NCBI RefSeq assembly: GCF_024868665.1
Contig: NC_079907.1
Location: forward strand, 13,593,387 to 13,657,386
DNA from: Triplophysa rosa
Lineage: Eukaryota; Chordata; Actinopteri; Cypriniformes; Nemacheilidae
DNA length: 64,000 nucleotides
Direction of reading: 5' to 3'
The stretch's first letter is position 1. Every line of letters starts with the position of its first letter. The position numbers and the translations under genes are program-made. Shown here piece by piece: positions 37,201 through 54,154 of the stretch. The notes beneath the pieces are model-generated. The model was not told the origin of the DNA, searched no databases, and was given only the letters and a program-made list of their open reading frames with translations.

Positions 37201-37754
37201 CATATCAGACTAAGGAGAGTAACATGATGCAACGAGTCCGCGTCATTTTCGGGGCAACTTGTTTGACGTTCACCATCAGTACTGCACGGTGCGCTTTTCA
37301 TTGATTTTAAACACGTACGATAGTTCTGTCAGAGTTTACAATGCAGAAGCAGTGTGGTGTCATTTGGCTGTCAAATTAGCGCTCTAACAAATTTGAACAG
37401 AAGTTCAGAAACATATGAAAATGCACTTTATTTGCACGCAACTCCTTTCATGCGTACTTTTATCGGAAAGGAGACAGAGAATGCACTGATTCTAACCCTA
37501 CCGGTTTTTATGATGCAGATGTAACGTTTCTTCCATTGCTTGCTTCCGCTGCCTGAATGTATGTTTTTATCTGCACGCACGCAGGTTAAATTGCAATGCG
37601 CGGGAGCTTCAATGAGATCGCGCAGCTTAAAGAGAACATTGGTTGTAATATTTCTGTACCCATGCTTTACATTTTTAACAAAAAGTTGCCTGAGTAAACA
37701 GTAATTAGCGGACCCCCTGCAGTTCCACCACGGACACCCGGTTGAAGACCCCTG
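34278..37754. mobile_element. hAT-like element interrupted by an L2 LINE
   Basis: Left end caggggacttcattgtt and right end ttgaagacccctg are inverted repeats with near-matching flanking 8-mers: ctgtagtt (34270-34277) and ctgtagtc (37755-37762). About 405 bp of the element lie left of the LINE and about 690 bp right of it. No transposase is seen, so it is non-autonomous. Confidence 0.7.
34683..37060 (+). mobile_element. 5'-truncated L2-type LINE (copy 1)
   Basis: Homology to the full-length copy (56935-60995) begins abruptly at 34683 with gatttcaaatctccc and runs to the terminal attgaattgaatt. The open frame to 36006 keeps the reverse transcriptase palm ([38 protein letters not shown]) and the full C-terminus, but the endonuclease and the first part of the RT are missing. 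The copy cannot be autonomous. The apparent start upstream of 34683 is a TTG in host sequence, so the frame is not a real gene start. By eye it has about eleven substitutions and one 5-bp insertion relative to copy 2 over 2.38 kb. 5' truncation is the usual result of incomplete target-primed reverse transcription. Confidence 0.9.
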
Positions 37755-37764
37755 CTGTAGTCCA

Positions 37765-39798
37765 TGCAGCATGCATTGGTTTAGACTGGTTTACGCTGGT
37801 CTTGTGTAGGTCTAGCAAATCCTTGTCTGCTAGTAAAAAAATAGCAGTTTAGTTGGTCAACAAGTGGCTTCAATTATAAAAAGTGGTTTATTCAAGTGTG
37901 CTATAAGTATACTTATTTAAGGAAGGATACTTGCAATCTACTTTGTCACCTCTCAAAAATATACTTTATTTACCTCACAGTAGTAATTGACATATACTGA
38001 CAAAAACATTGAAGTATATTTTGTCCTTCACTACTTGTCCTCAATTATACCTTTAAAGGGATAGGTCACCCAAAAATTAAAATTCTGTCATCATCATCAG
38101 CACCACATTGGTTCAACAACATAGTTGATGACGTCACATAGTTGGTGGAGTAATACCGTATTCTAATTAATCCGTTTAGATCGATTTGATGTCATATTAT
38201 TGCTGTAAATAATGTACACTGCTTCTGAAAGCTACTTTTGTTCTCGTATTTTTGTTCTCTATAGTTTCATTTCACGATATTTAACTCATTCATAAGTTTC
38301 CTCCTATGTAACTCCGCCCAGGGATTCCCCAAGGTCCTAGAGCATGTAGGCCCAGGTGCATGCGCACTTTAAAAAAAACTACGCTTCTATTTGCTTGACA
38401 AACTAAAAGATGTAAAATTGAATTTGTATATTTAGAATGATGGATATAGAATGCACTGCATGTTGCTTGCTTACCTTGCTCAAAAGCATGATGCATGTAA
38501 GTCTACAGTACATCATTATAATAATAAACTATGTTTCTAACCACAGCTCTAGACCTGTAGTTCCAACCACGCAACTTTGCGATTGATCGTTGGAACAAGG
38601 GTTTCGGAAAACACTTGAATTGTTGAACTATGCTGGAATGACAGAACTTGTGACCATAGTTGGCTACCGATGCTTTTGGGAAACGCACCCCTGTTTGGTT
38701 TTTGTGTTTTTTGGTTTGTGCAGAACAACCAACTTTATACAAGTCTGGAACAGCTTGAGTAAATGATGACAGAATTTTCATTTTTGGGTGAACTATCCCT
38801 TTAAGTACATCTTGATCAAAAGATTAAGTATTCTATACTTCGCTTGTAGTTGTTTACTCTTTTGATTGACTAGCCTATTTACCTGCTTTAACTAATAGTT
38901 TACTGAGAGTACCCTTCAAAGTGTACTTAAATGAACTGAAAATGTGCTGTAAGAATTGAACTAGTAAACCTAGACGTTCACTTGTAGTATAGCTGCTGTA
39001 CAAAGGAAAAATGCAGTTATAAATTAGTTGCGTTATAAAATTTTACTACTGTACTTAAAACGATAAAATTATACTATATTTAAAATTATATTTTTATAAA
39101 CTAAAAAGTGCAACAATGCAGTCCTAAATAGTATTGAACTAGAACACTTGCAAGCTAGTACACTGATATTAGTATACCTACTACAGTACATAAAATATAC
39201 CTAAAATATACTCAAACTTCACTTAAGTATACAGTACTTCATAAATCTATACAAAAATATCGTAACGTATATTTTGAAGAATATTTTTGTAAGGGTTGTA
39301 AAATGTTGATTGACCTAAGAAGTCTTGCTGAATAACCAATTTAAAAATCTTAGAGGAAAACCAGTACACCAACATCCAAAACACAAGATATGCTGGTCAC
39401 CAGTAACAGTACTCTGGAAATTCAAAAAAGCGCATCACTAAAGAAATCTAATGTTCATTTTAATGTATTCTTTCTCTCAAAAACATGACAGTGTTGTAAA
39501 GAACCAATAAGATGTGTGTAATGTCGTGCATCTCTCAGGTGATATAGTTGCCGGTTATTTATCTTTCCCCAGGTTGCATCGAGTCACAAAGCACCTCCAG
39601 CGGTCCCTCTCCACCTGAAATACAGCAGAGCCAAAGCGGTAATTGTCCACATCAATAAACCTTTCATATTGCATCCGATTCTCTCCTTTAGAGATTATGA
39701 CTGGGTGGAGGACATCATAATTTCATTGAAAGGAAAATGGGGCAGAGGCTGAAATAATATCTATATTACTCCTGGAGATGAGGGGGGATGGGACAGAA
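37765..39798. other. Intergenic sequence with a nested miniature element
   Basis: A TTAA-family element at 38057-38800 starts agggataggtcacccaaaaa and ends tttttgggtgaactatccct between TTAA at 38053-38056 and 38801-38804. The flanks contain repeated agtatactt-type strings (37,900-38,030 and 38,820-39,270) suggesting an older element into which it inserted. No gene seen. Confidence 0.5.
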
Positions 39799-40627
39799 CT
39801 GTCTGGTTCACAAGAGCCAATGATTTTTCTTTCTTTTCTTTCTTTATGATCTGGCCTCCCAATTACCTGCCAGTGATCTTGTGTAGAGAGAGGAAATGGA
39901 TCTATAACTCATTTACACCAATATCAATGAAGCCACAACGGACCTTGGTTTCTTAGTAGCTGATGGGCCTTCTAATAGGAACTGTCCCTCTTTTGTTTTG
40001 ATATCATCCTCTCGAATGACTAATAAAGACAACTATGCTTCATGATGGAAAGGGAAATATTACCTTGAAACCTGCCAACATAGAAAAAAGAACATGTACA
40101 AGTCATCAATGTTTTTGAACAAGAAAGTAACATTGACAAGCGATTTTTTGCAACCAATATTATAATATAATATAATATAAATTATAATAATATTATAAAT
40201 ATTCTCATATTTTGAGCTGTGAAATCTTGACCTTTGAATAAATCCGAAAAGACTTCAACATTAACTGGCCTCCACAGATTCCTGCTCAAAGCATTCATGC
40301 TCCTCATAATACAGCTTTGAATAAGACTGCAAGACTTCAAATTGGGATGAGCTTTAGAAGGAACCATCAGCATCTGAATTTCAGTCTAACAGTGCAAGCT
40401 ATTGAATATAAAATGTAATTTTGACAATGATGACCAATACCTGCATCTGAATTTGCATGCTGTGACAGTATATACTGAATTAGATCGACTGTTAGTACAT
40501 GTATGTTCTAATCAGTTTCTAGACATACTAATCCGCAATGTTTTCATTGTCATGTGACCAGTACATACCTGTCAACATTTGGGTACCAAAGTCAGGGAGA
40601 CCCACTGCGTCCCCCTACATCCATTCG

Positions 40628-40772
40628 CAGTGGTGGAAAGTAACGAATTACAAATACTCAAATTACTGTAATTGAGTAGTTTTTTTAGTTTTTACTTGTA
40701 ATTGAGTGCAATTTCAGCAATGTAACAGTACTTGTACTTAAGTACAAATTTCCAGTACTCTTTCCACCTCTG
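40628..40772. mobile_element. Short hAT-like element with a perfect 8-bp target duplication
   Basis: 145 bp from cagtggtggaaagta to ctctttccacctctg, flanked on both sides by tccattcg (40620-40627 and 40773-40780). The mirror copy is at 50399-50543. Non-coding. Confidence 0.8.
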
Positions 40773-40995
40773 TCCATTCGTGATCGCGTTGCGGGAGTTT
40801 ACCGGGAGAACAAGAAAACGGGCGGGAGATTGGAGTCAGCGTTGAAAGGCATGGACCAGTATCTTCTCTGACCTATGAGCGATTTGAAATAAATTAAGAT
40901 TCTTCATAAATGATGTTCACAATTTACTTGAACATATCCGCCAGTGCGCAACAAATAACAGTCTGCTTGTTAATGTTTGTTCAAAATCTACTTAA

Positions 40996-41252
40996 AGGTC
41001 CAGTCAGTAATATCCAGCAGCAAGGTTGCGAGTTGCAACCAACCGATCACTCCACCCCTCCCTTTCGAAACACTACGACGGCTGACAGAACACTGCCATG
41101 CAAGGGGACCCGCGGTGTATGTAGATAGAAATAGCTCATTCTAAGGTAATAAAAACATAACACTTCATTGTGTAAGCTCTTTATACACCTCTTAAGACAT
41201 AGTTATGTATATTATATTGCATTTAGATCAATAGATCATCCCAAAAATTACT
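40996..41252 (-). mobile_element. Dispersed repeat family X, reverse orientation
   Basis: Starts aggtccagtcagtaatat after TTAA (40992-40995) and contains gcaaggggacccgcggtgta and tatgtatattatattgcatt. Same family as 24008-24405; mirror at 49919-50175. Confidence 0.65.
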
Positions 41253-41809
41253 GGAACTGTATGATTTGTATTTAACATTACGTGGCTTACGAATGTTAAT
41301 GGTATTCTGTATAGACCACTTGGCAAGATGTAAACACTTGTCCAGAAACACTTCCGGTTTCTGTTTTTTATTTAATATGATTATTTCTAATCTTACATAT
41401 AAAATCTTAAAGATATTCGTTAAACATTTTGTTTCGGTTATGAATGTTCTGTTGGTTGTATTTTGTTCAAACGTTTGTGTAGTGTTACAAAACTGAAAAA
41501 GGAAGTTCTTCTCAACCAACATTGCTTACGTACAAAGTGGTCTATATCACGTTGTTAATCCGTTATTGTTTTCTGGTATCTGTTATTTATGTGGTAGAAG
41601 GATGAAGGCATTGGTAATTTGGTTTGTTATTTTTTTGTCTAATATGAATACTAAATGGCTGGTAACTTCAACATTTAATAGCCAAATTGGCTGGTGAGTG
41701 AAAAAGTTAAATCAAACCCTGCCTATGACATATGGACACAGGGTAAGGATTGGCTACTCTGTGGTAATTGTACAGCTGTAAAGCCAGAAAAAGGTTATTT
41801 TAAAATTAA

Positions 41810-42364
41810 GGGACAGATCACAAAAAAGAAAGTCCTATTATCATTTACTTAATATCACATAATTTCAGACCTGTATGGCTGCTTTCACAGGACACAAAAG
41901 CAGATCATTTAATGGATATCTGGTTGGGTGGATTCAATATACTGTAATGGCAGAACACATTAAATTATTCACTTTAACGCTTAATAAGGCACCAGCAAAA
42001 TATTTATGCAGCTCACTGATCCTTTCCATGTACACAGATCCGTTTTGCTGAAATAAACACCTGATGTTTAGGCAATTTCATAGTACGATTGTGGCGCCCG
42101 TCATGACACCTAAATGAAACCATTCGGAGCACATAGAAAATAATCAGCGAGCATCACACGCTTTCTTGCTGACACTCCTGGGTGCTTTATTAAGCGTTAA
42201 AGTGAGTCATAATGTACCGCCATTGTGTTGAATCCACCAAGCCAGACATTCGTTAAATTATCTCATTTTGTGTTCCGCAGAAGAGAATAAAGTCATACGG
42301 GTCTTGAATAACATGAGGGTGAGTAAATGACGACAGAATTGATATTTTGGTGTGAACTAATCCT
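41810..42364. mobile_element. TTAA miniature element with an inner inverted core
   Basis: Lies between TTAA at 41806-41809 and 42365-42368, and ends tttggtgtgaactaatcct. The inner part 41970-42204 has its own inverted ends (cactttaacgcttaataagg and ttattaagcgttaaagtg), so it is either a nested element or a highly folded variant. Mirror at 48807-49361. Confidence 0.6.
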
Positions 42365-43403
42365 TTAAGAAGCGGATGTTTGCGTCTCAAAAGCAGCATC
42401 GTATTTGATAGTACATCCAGAGTTAGGGCAGATGGTGGAAAGCTGCCTCGAGACCCTTGAGAGGAATATGTTATTGTTCTTTTGCATTACTACAGCACAT
42501 CCCAAAGAAAACATATCCACTCTAAAACAAGAACAGCAGGATTCAAGCAAATATACGTTTTAAAAACCCACTGTGAAGATCGGCATATTGTTATTTTCTT
42601 TTTAATAATGCTAATCGGTCGTTTATGCATTGGACGTCCGCACAAGGCAACCATTAAAGTTCTCGAGAAAGGATTTAAAAGTGAAAATGCAAATCTGTTT
42701 TTCTTCTTTGAAAACAGATGGTGAAGTCAAAGCAGACACCAAACAGAATGCAGTGCCATGTGGAAAAGGAAAATCTTTGAATCACAGTAGAATATGCGAC
42801 CGGATTTCTCAACTCAGCGTGTGTTTTATGAACAGAGGAATGTCTTATGGTCAGTGAAAGTGTGATGATATTAATTACCCTGAAATCTGACATGGTAAAA
42901 CCCACTGAGACGAGTAAAAGACAGAACCCTGTGTTCTCCACGGCCAACACGTCCACAGTCGGGCTTTATCTCTTGCTCATAGAAGAGCTAATGGTCAGGG
43001 CTGGAGGATGAATTTTTTGTTAAAATGGACGGAGCAATTAACGCCTGCCAGTACTCATTATATTCCGTGTCGGTGGGTGGAACTGGAGGCCAGGAGGTGG
43101 ATTAGGCAGAAAATGAAAGGAGAATTAAAGGCACTTAATGGTTGCTGCATTAGATTTCTCTGCAAGTTCTATTAACCCTAATTTAAATCAATTTTCTCCT
43201 TTCTGCAATTCTGCGCTAATAAAGCTATCTGTCTGATACCGACGCTGCGTGTCCCAGGCGGGTATGTTTGAGATACATTAGGCTGTTCTCATTTTGCTAA
43301 GTTCCCCAAATGCACACAATGTTGTTAGGAAGCAAGAGACATGGTTGTTTGCGGTAATATTCTGCTCTGTGGGATTTGATTCAGGTGCAGTCATTGTATT
43401 TAA

Positions 43404-43760
43404 AGCAACACTTTGTCGTTTTTTCGACCTTCAAAAATTTCAGTGCTACAACAACTCTTAACTGGACGAATTTTACTCACGCTGTTATCTGAGCAGCCTC
43501 ATAGCGGCTACAACCACACTCTGTAAGTTCTGTGTTCGGGTCGGTACACACAGCCCCGCCCATCCCATGCCTGCAGAAGAGTGCGAAATGGTTTCCAAAC
43601 AACATCAGTTTAGTCAACAAATTCATTGCGCTGACCGGAAAATAGTTCACATAAAAATGAAAATCCTGTCATCGTCTACTCGTCCTCATGTACTTCCAAA
43701 TGTGTATAACTTTTTTGTGGAAGGATATCCTCTTTTCCATTTAATGAATGTCAATGAGGA
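43404..43760. mobile_element. Family Y repeat followed by a partial TTAA-family element
   Basis: Family Y from 43404 (after TTAA) to about 43620, with ttatctgagcagcctcatag and gggtcggtacacacagcccc. A partial TTAA-family copy follows from about 43641 (aatagttcacataaaaatg) to 43760. Mirror at 47411-47767. Confidence 0.55.
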
Positions 43761-44019
43761 CTGGGGCTGAATGAATAATCGCAATAAAAGTGATCTTAAA
43801 TGTGCACCATGCGACTCGTGCCCTATTTTTCAAGTCGTCTGAAGCCATACGGTTGTTTAAGAGACAACGCTATTCCTGTTATTTAGCATGTTGAACATGA
43901 GAACCAGATCAATCTAAAGTGTGAACAAGTAATTCTGGATCAATCGATTAATTGAAAACATCTAAGTTAATAAGATCATTATTGAATGAATCCCTATTAC
44001 TCTCATTAACCATCATTGA

Positions 44020-44304
44020 AGGGTTAGTCCACCCAAAAATGGATTTGTTTTACAATTTATTCACCCTCATCTTGACGACTCTTTCCTCTGTGAAACGCAA
44101 ATGAAGATATTTTGAGAAATGTCTCTGTTGTATTTTTATGCCCATACACTGAAAGTCAATGGGGCCCTAATGTTTTTGGGGCACCAACATTCTTCAAAAT
44201 ATCTTCTTTTGTGTTCTGCAGAAGAAAGAAAATCACACAGGTTTGGAACGACATGAGGGTGAGTAAATGATTGAAGAATTTACATTTTTAGGTGAACTAT
44301 ATCT
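44020..44304. mobile_element. TTAA-family miniature element
   Basis: Starts agggttagtccacccaaaaa and ends tttttaggtgaactatatct before TTAA (44305-44308). The two halves are strongly complementary around a ggggccct centre. Mirror at 46867-47151. Confidence 0.65.
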
Positions 44305-45451
44305 TTAACCTGTTTAAAATATATGACGAGTTTGGTTCCACAATGAGATAACTCCGTTTTTAAAATTGTTCAAATATCATGTTTTTATTATGTCATTATG
44401 TTTTTATTGTGTTTTATTGTGTTAGTTAGCTGTATTTTTTGAGTTATTATGTTTTAAATAATAAAACAAACCAACTGCAGTTTGATTGATATTAATTGGA
44501 ATGCACAATAAAAGAAACATGATATTTGAAAATTTTAAAAAACAGAGTCATCTCATTTTGGAACCAAACTCTTCATATATTTTAGGTTAATATCCATTAT
44601 ACATCCATATACACATACATTTTTGGCACACTTGTACAGATCTTGTTATTTAAAAAAGATCAGCCAAAATATTTAAAAACTCATTTTAGAGTCTCGGATA
44701 TGTATCTCAGAAAATCTCACAATTTCTCCGTTAGTTTTAGAAAATATATCAACAACCAACATTTTTCCAAATCCAGCTTATTATATAAACTATGTTAATT
44801 TTACAGCTCCTGAGCAATTTTAGAAGCAATTTCTGAGACTAATAAAACACAACTGAACTCCATCAAATCTTTAGAGCTAGACAGTGAAAGCCATTTCTGA
44901 GCAATACAAAATTTCATCTGAAAAGACAGCCATACACTTTCAGAACGACATGAGGATGAGTGAGTAATGACAGGATGTTCATTTTTTGGCTACTAAAACT
45001 ATTGCTTTCACACGGCGTCAGTCATGTGTCAAATTTATGATTGGTAAATTGTGTCCCTTTTAGGGTGCAGTACAGGAAATCACTGTCAACAGCAAGCTGC
45101 ATAAAGAACACATTAGCATCAGTTAGACACTTTTATCTCCTCCTGCAGACAGATGATTATTTGCTAAGTTATGTCATCCGAGTTGATCATGTCGAGTATG
45201 AAGTACAATATTATATATTATTGGCTCTGATAGGGGCCTAATTAGGAGCATAGTGGTATGGTAACCTATCAGTCAGGGCTAATTACTCTGGCTTTCATGC
45301 AAGAGTAATTAGGTTTTTAGTTCAACGGCTGAGGTTTGGGACACTGGTATGAAGCAACAATTACTGGCGACAGAGATCACAAGATTTATGGGTTGAAATC
45401 CAAGATGGTAAATGATGACGTGATTCATCAAATCGCTTTAGCGACCCCCAG

Positions 45452-51372
<5,921 letters not shown>

Positions 51373-51373
51373 N
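51373..51373. other. Single undetermined base (N) at the end of the inverted duplication
   Basis: The only N in the window. It falls exactly where the right arm of the duplication ends and a CA-rich tract (51374-51405, with cg and ta variants) begins. Confidence 0.99.
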
Positions 51374-51824
51374 CACACACGCACATACACGCACACACAC
51401 ACACATTTCACGTTGTTATGAGCTTTGGCTTGTTTGAGAACCCACTGAGCACTGATGCTTTGAATCGAGCACTGTTAGTCAAAATGACACTAATTTGTCT
51501 GAAAATCCTGTTGTGACAACTTGCCCCAGTCTCCCCTTAGGTTAATGAACTGTGGTTTTACGACAGTAAAAGTGTAGTAACAATGTTTTTTTCTTTGAAG
51601 AACTGATTACTGCCTGAAAAACAAGCAAACACAATTTTACTCTAAATATTGGATATAGATTGTGACATTAATGATGATAGTTGGAAGTGCTTATTATCGC
51701 TACTGTCCTTCTGAAACGTTGTATCTCCATATTTCGTGATTTGTTTCATAAATCATTATTATTTGTCACCTTTTATGTATTAAAAAGTGCTAGTCAACTT
51801 TGACAAATATTTTTTCCCAATTCA

Positions 51825-52134
51825 TTAAAGTCATTATTTACATGCCCTCTTGTCATTTCAAACTGGTACGACTTTCTTTCTTCTGCAGAACACAAAAGAA
51901 GATATTTTGAAGAATGTTGGTAACAGAAAACCGTTGGTCCCCATTGATATGCATTGGTTTTGTGTCTGTACAATATAGAAGTCAATGGGGACCAGCAGTT
52001 TTTGGCTCCCAACATTCTTCAAAATATCTTCTTCTGTGTTTTGCAGAAGAACGAAAATCACACAGGTTTAAAATGACAACAGGGTGAGTAAATGATGACA
52101 GAATTTTCATTTTGAAGGCGAACTATTCCTTTTA
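51825..52134. mobile_element. TTAA-family miniature element
   Basis: Contains gactttctttcttctgcaga, then acacaaaagaagatattttg, with the inverse on the right and a right end tgatgacagaattttcattt followed by gcgaactattcc. The left tip is shortened. Preceded at 51697-51800 by a one-ended relative of the TA-flanked 3447-3691 element. Confidence 0.6.
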
Positions 52135-52139
52135 AAAGA

Positions 52140-53416
52140 CAATACAAATCTCCCAAATCACTTCATTATCTTGAAAGTTCACTAAAAACCAACCCCCTCC
52201 CTAAAATGATTTATGAGAAAATATGAGAAAATATCTTCTGGTAGATTTTACACAAGCATTGTGAAGGACAGACTTCTGTCTCTTTGGAGTCACAGTATTT
52301 CTTTGTTTTATACTGAAGGGAATCAGTACATCAAACAATGTCTATATTAAACTGAAACCGCACTCTCTTTCTCTCTGTCTCTTCATGTTTCTGATTGATA
52401 CACCTATTCCACATGAAGATTTCACGCCTCAAAGAGTCTAAATGGCTCTGCTCCCATGGCAAACAAATCGATTGTTATAGACTTTAAAGTTGCTGGTCTT
52501 CAAAATTGTTTGAATACCTTGCGAAGATTCTCTAATCCACCCATTTTTGGCACGTCGGATTGGTATCGACAAGCAGATCTCACAAAATTTGAAAAGATGT
52601 CACACATCTATCTCACTGCGCCGTAAACTGAAAATTGCTATACGCTGCACTGAACCGTATGTTTCTTGATATGTGAAACATGGACCCTATGAAGCTTTTC
52701 TTAACATTCGTGAAATTGATATGCTTTTTTTGGCTACAAAGAAGCAAGGCTTTGTGTGTTTGGTTTGTTTTTTCGGCATTATTATTGATGTATATGTGAA
52801 ATACATCACTCATTGAGGTTCATTCAGTCTTGCACTTGGTTTTTATAACGTTGCATCCCCAAAACTTTAAAACAAACAAAATGAATCTGCGCTCCTAAAA
52901 CACCTGCAGTATGCACATTATCATTCTTTTCTTCTTAAATCATTCAAATGTGCCGTGTATGGAGCCCCTAAATTTAGTTATTTAGTATTATTTCCCTTGA
53001 CACACAACCATAACAGGTTCATCATCAAGCTAGAATCTCATCACTAGACATCTTGATATATTGCTGGATTTATAGAACTGTGTGTTTGTGTGGTTGCGTG
53101 TGTGTGTGTGCGTGTGCGTGTGTGTGTGTGTGTGTTCATGTTTGTATATCCCGGTGGGGACCTAAACCTGAATACACACCAACACATGGGGACTCGTGTC
53201 ACCGTGGGGACCAAAATTGAGGTCCCCAGGGGCAAAAAAGATAATAAATTGTACAGAACAATATTTTTTACAAATCTAAAAATGCAAAAAGTGTTCTATG
53301 ATCTTTAGGTTTAGGGATAGGGTTAGGGATAGGGGATAGAATATACAGTTTGTACAGTATAAAAACATTACGCCTATGGACTGTCCCCACAGGGATAGTC
53401 AACCAAAGCCTGTGTG

Positions 53417-53448
<32 letters not shown>

Positions 53449-53750
53449 TGCGCGAGTGTGTGTGTGTGTGTCTTCAGACGAAGAGATAATCATTTAAATG
53501 TAAATATGTTTATTATATCCCGGCTGTCATAAGAATTCAGTGCAAAGACAAAATCAATACTGTATATAAAAGAAATGTGTAATGTATGAAATGCTGCATG
53601 AGATTGCTAGATGAGCTTCACAGATGTTTGTAATTTGTTGTCCATCACTCTTACAGCATTTAAAAGTGACTTTTTTCATCTTTCATGCTAATTGTGACTT
53701 GCTACATGTATCATATGGATGCTGTCTAAAAACCTCCTTTTAGTCACACA
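52140..53750. other. Intergenic DNA with a repeat between two (TG)n tracts
   Basis: TG-rich tracts at about 53080-53134 and 53410-53472 flank a segment with cccggtggggacctaaacct, ggggacc repeats, ttagggatagggttagggat and ctgtccccacaggg. This is a repeat type commonly seen beside TG microsatellites in fish. No gene is seen from 52140 to 53750. Confidence 0.5.
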
Positions 53751-53756
53751 AATTAA

Positions 53757-54148
53757 AGGGATATTTCACCCAAAAATGAAAATTCTGTCAACATTTCGTA
53801 TAAATTACTTTGTTCTGATGAACACAGTGAAAGATATTTGGAAGAATGTTTCAGTTCTGGGACATCATTGACTACCATAGTAGGAACAATTAAATGGTTG
53901 TCAAAGGTGCCCCAGAACTGTTTGTTTTCCTAAATTCTTCCAAATTTCTCATTTGTGTTCAACAGAACAAAAAATATACAATCATTTTTTTCTACTATGG
54001 TAGTGGATGATGTCCCACAACTGAAAATTGCTAACATTCCAAACATCTTTCTTTGTGTTCAACAGAACAAAGACATTTATACAGGTTTGAAACAACCTGC
54101 GGGTAAGTAAATCATAGCAGAACTTTCATTTTTGGGTGAGCTATCCCT
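53757..54148. mobile_element. TTAA-family miniature element, variant interior
   Basis: Ends agggatatttcacccaaaaa and tttttgggtgagctatccct between TTAA at 53753-53756 and 54149-54152. The interior differs from the other copies (gatgaacacagtgaaagata, tgggacatcattgactacca), so it is a separate subfamily sharing the same tips. Confidence 0.75.
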
Positions 54149-54154
54149 TTAACA

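Noticed and set aside
45361..45420. Segment with ggttgaaatcc resembling a tRNA T-arm
   Set aside because: No matching acceptor stem, D-arm or anticodon arm can be drawn around it. No tRNA or rRNA gene was recognised in the window by eye.
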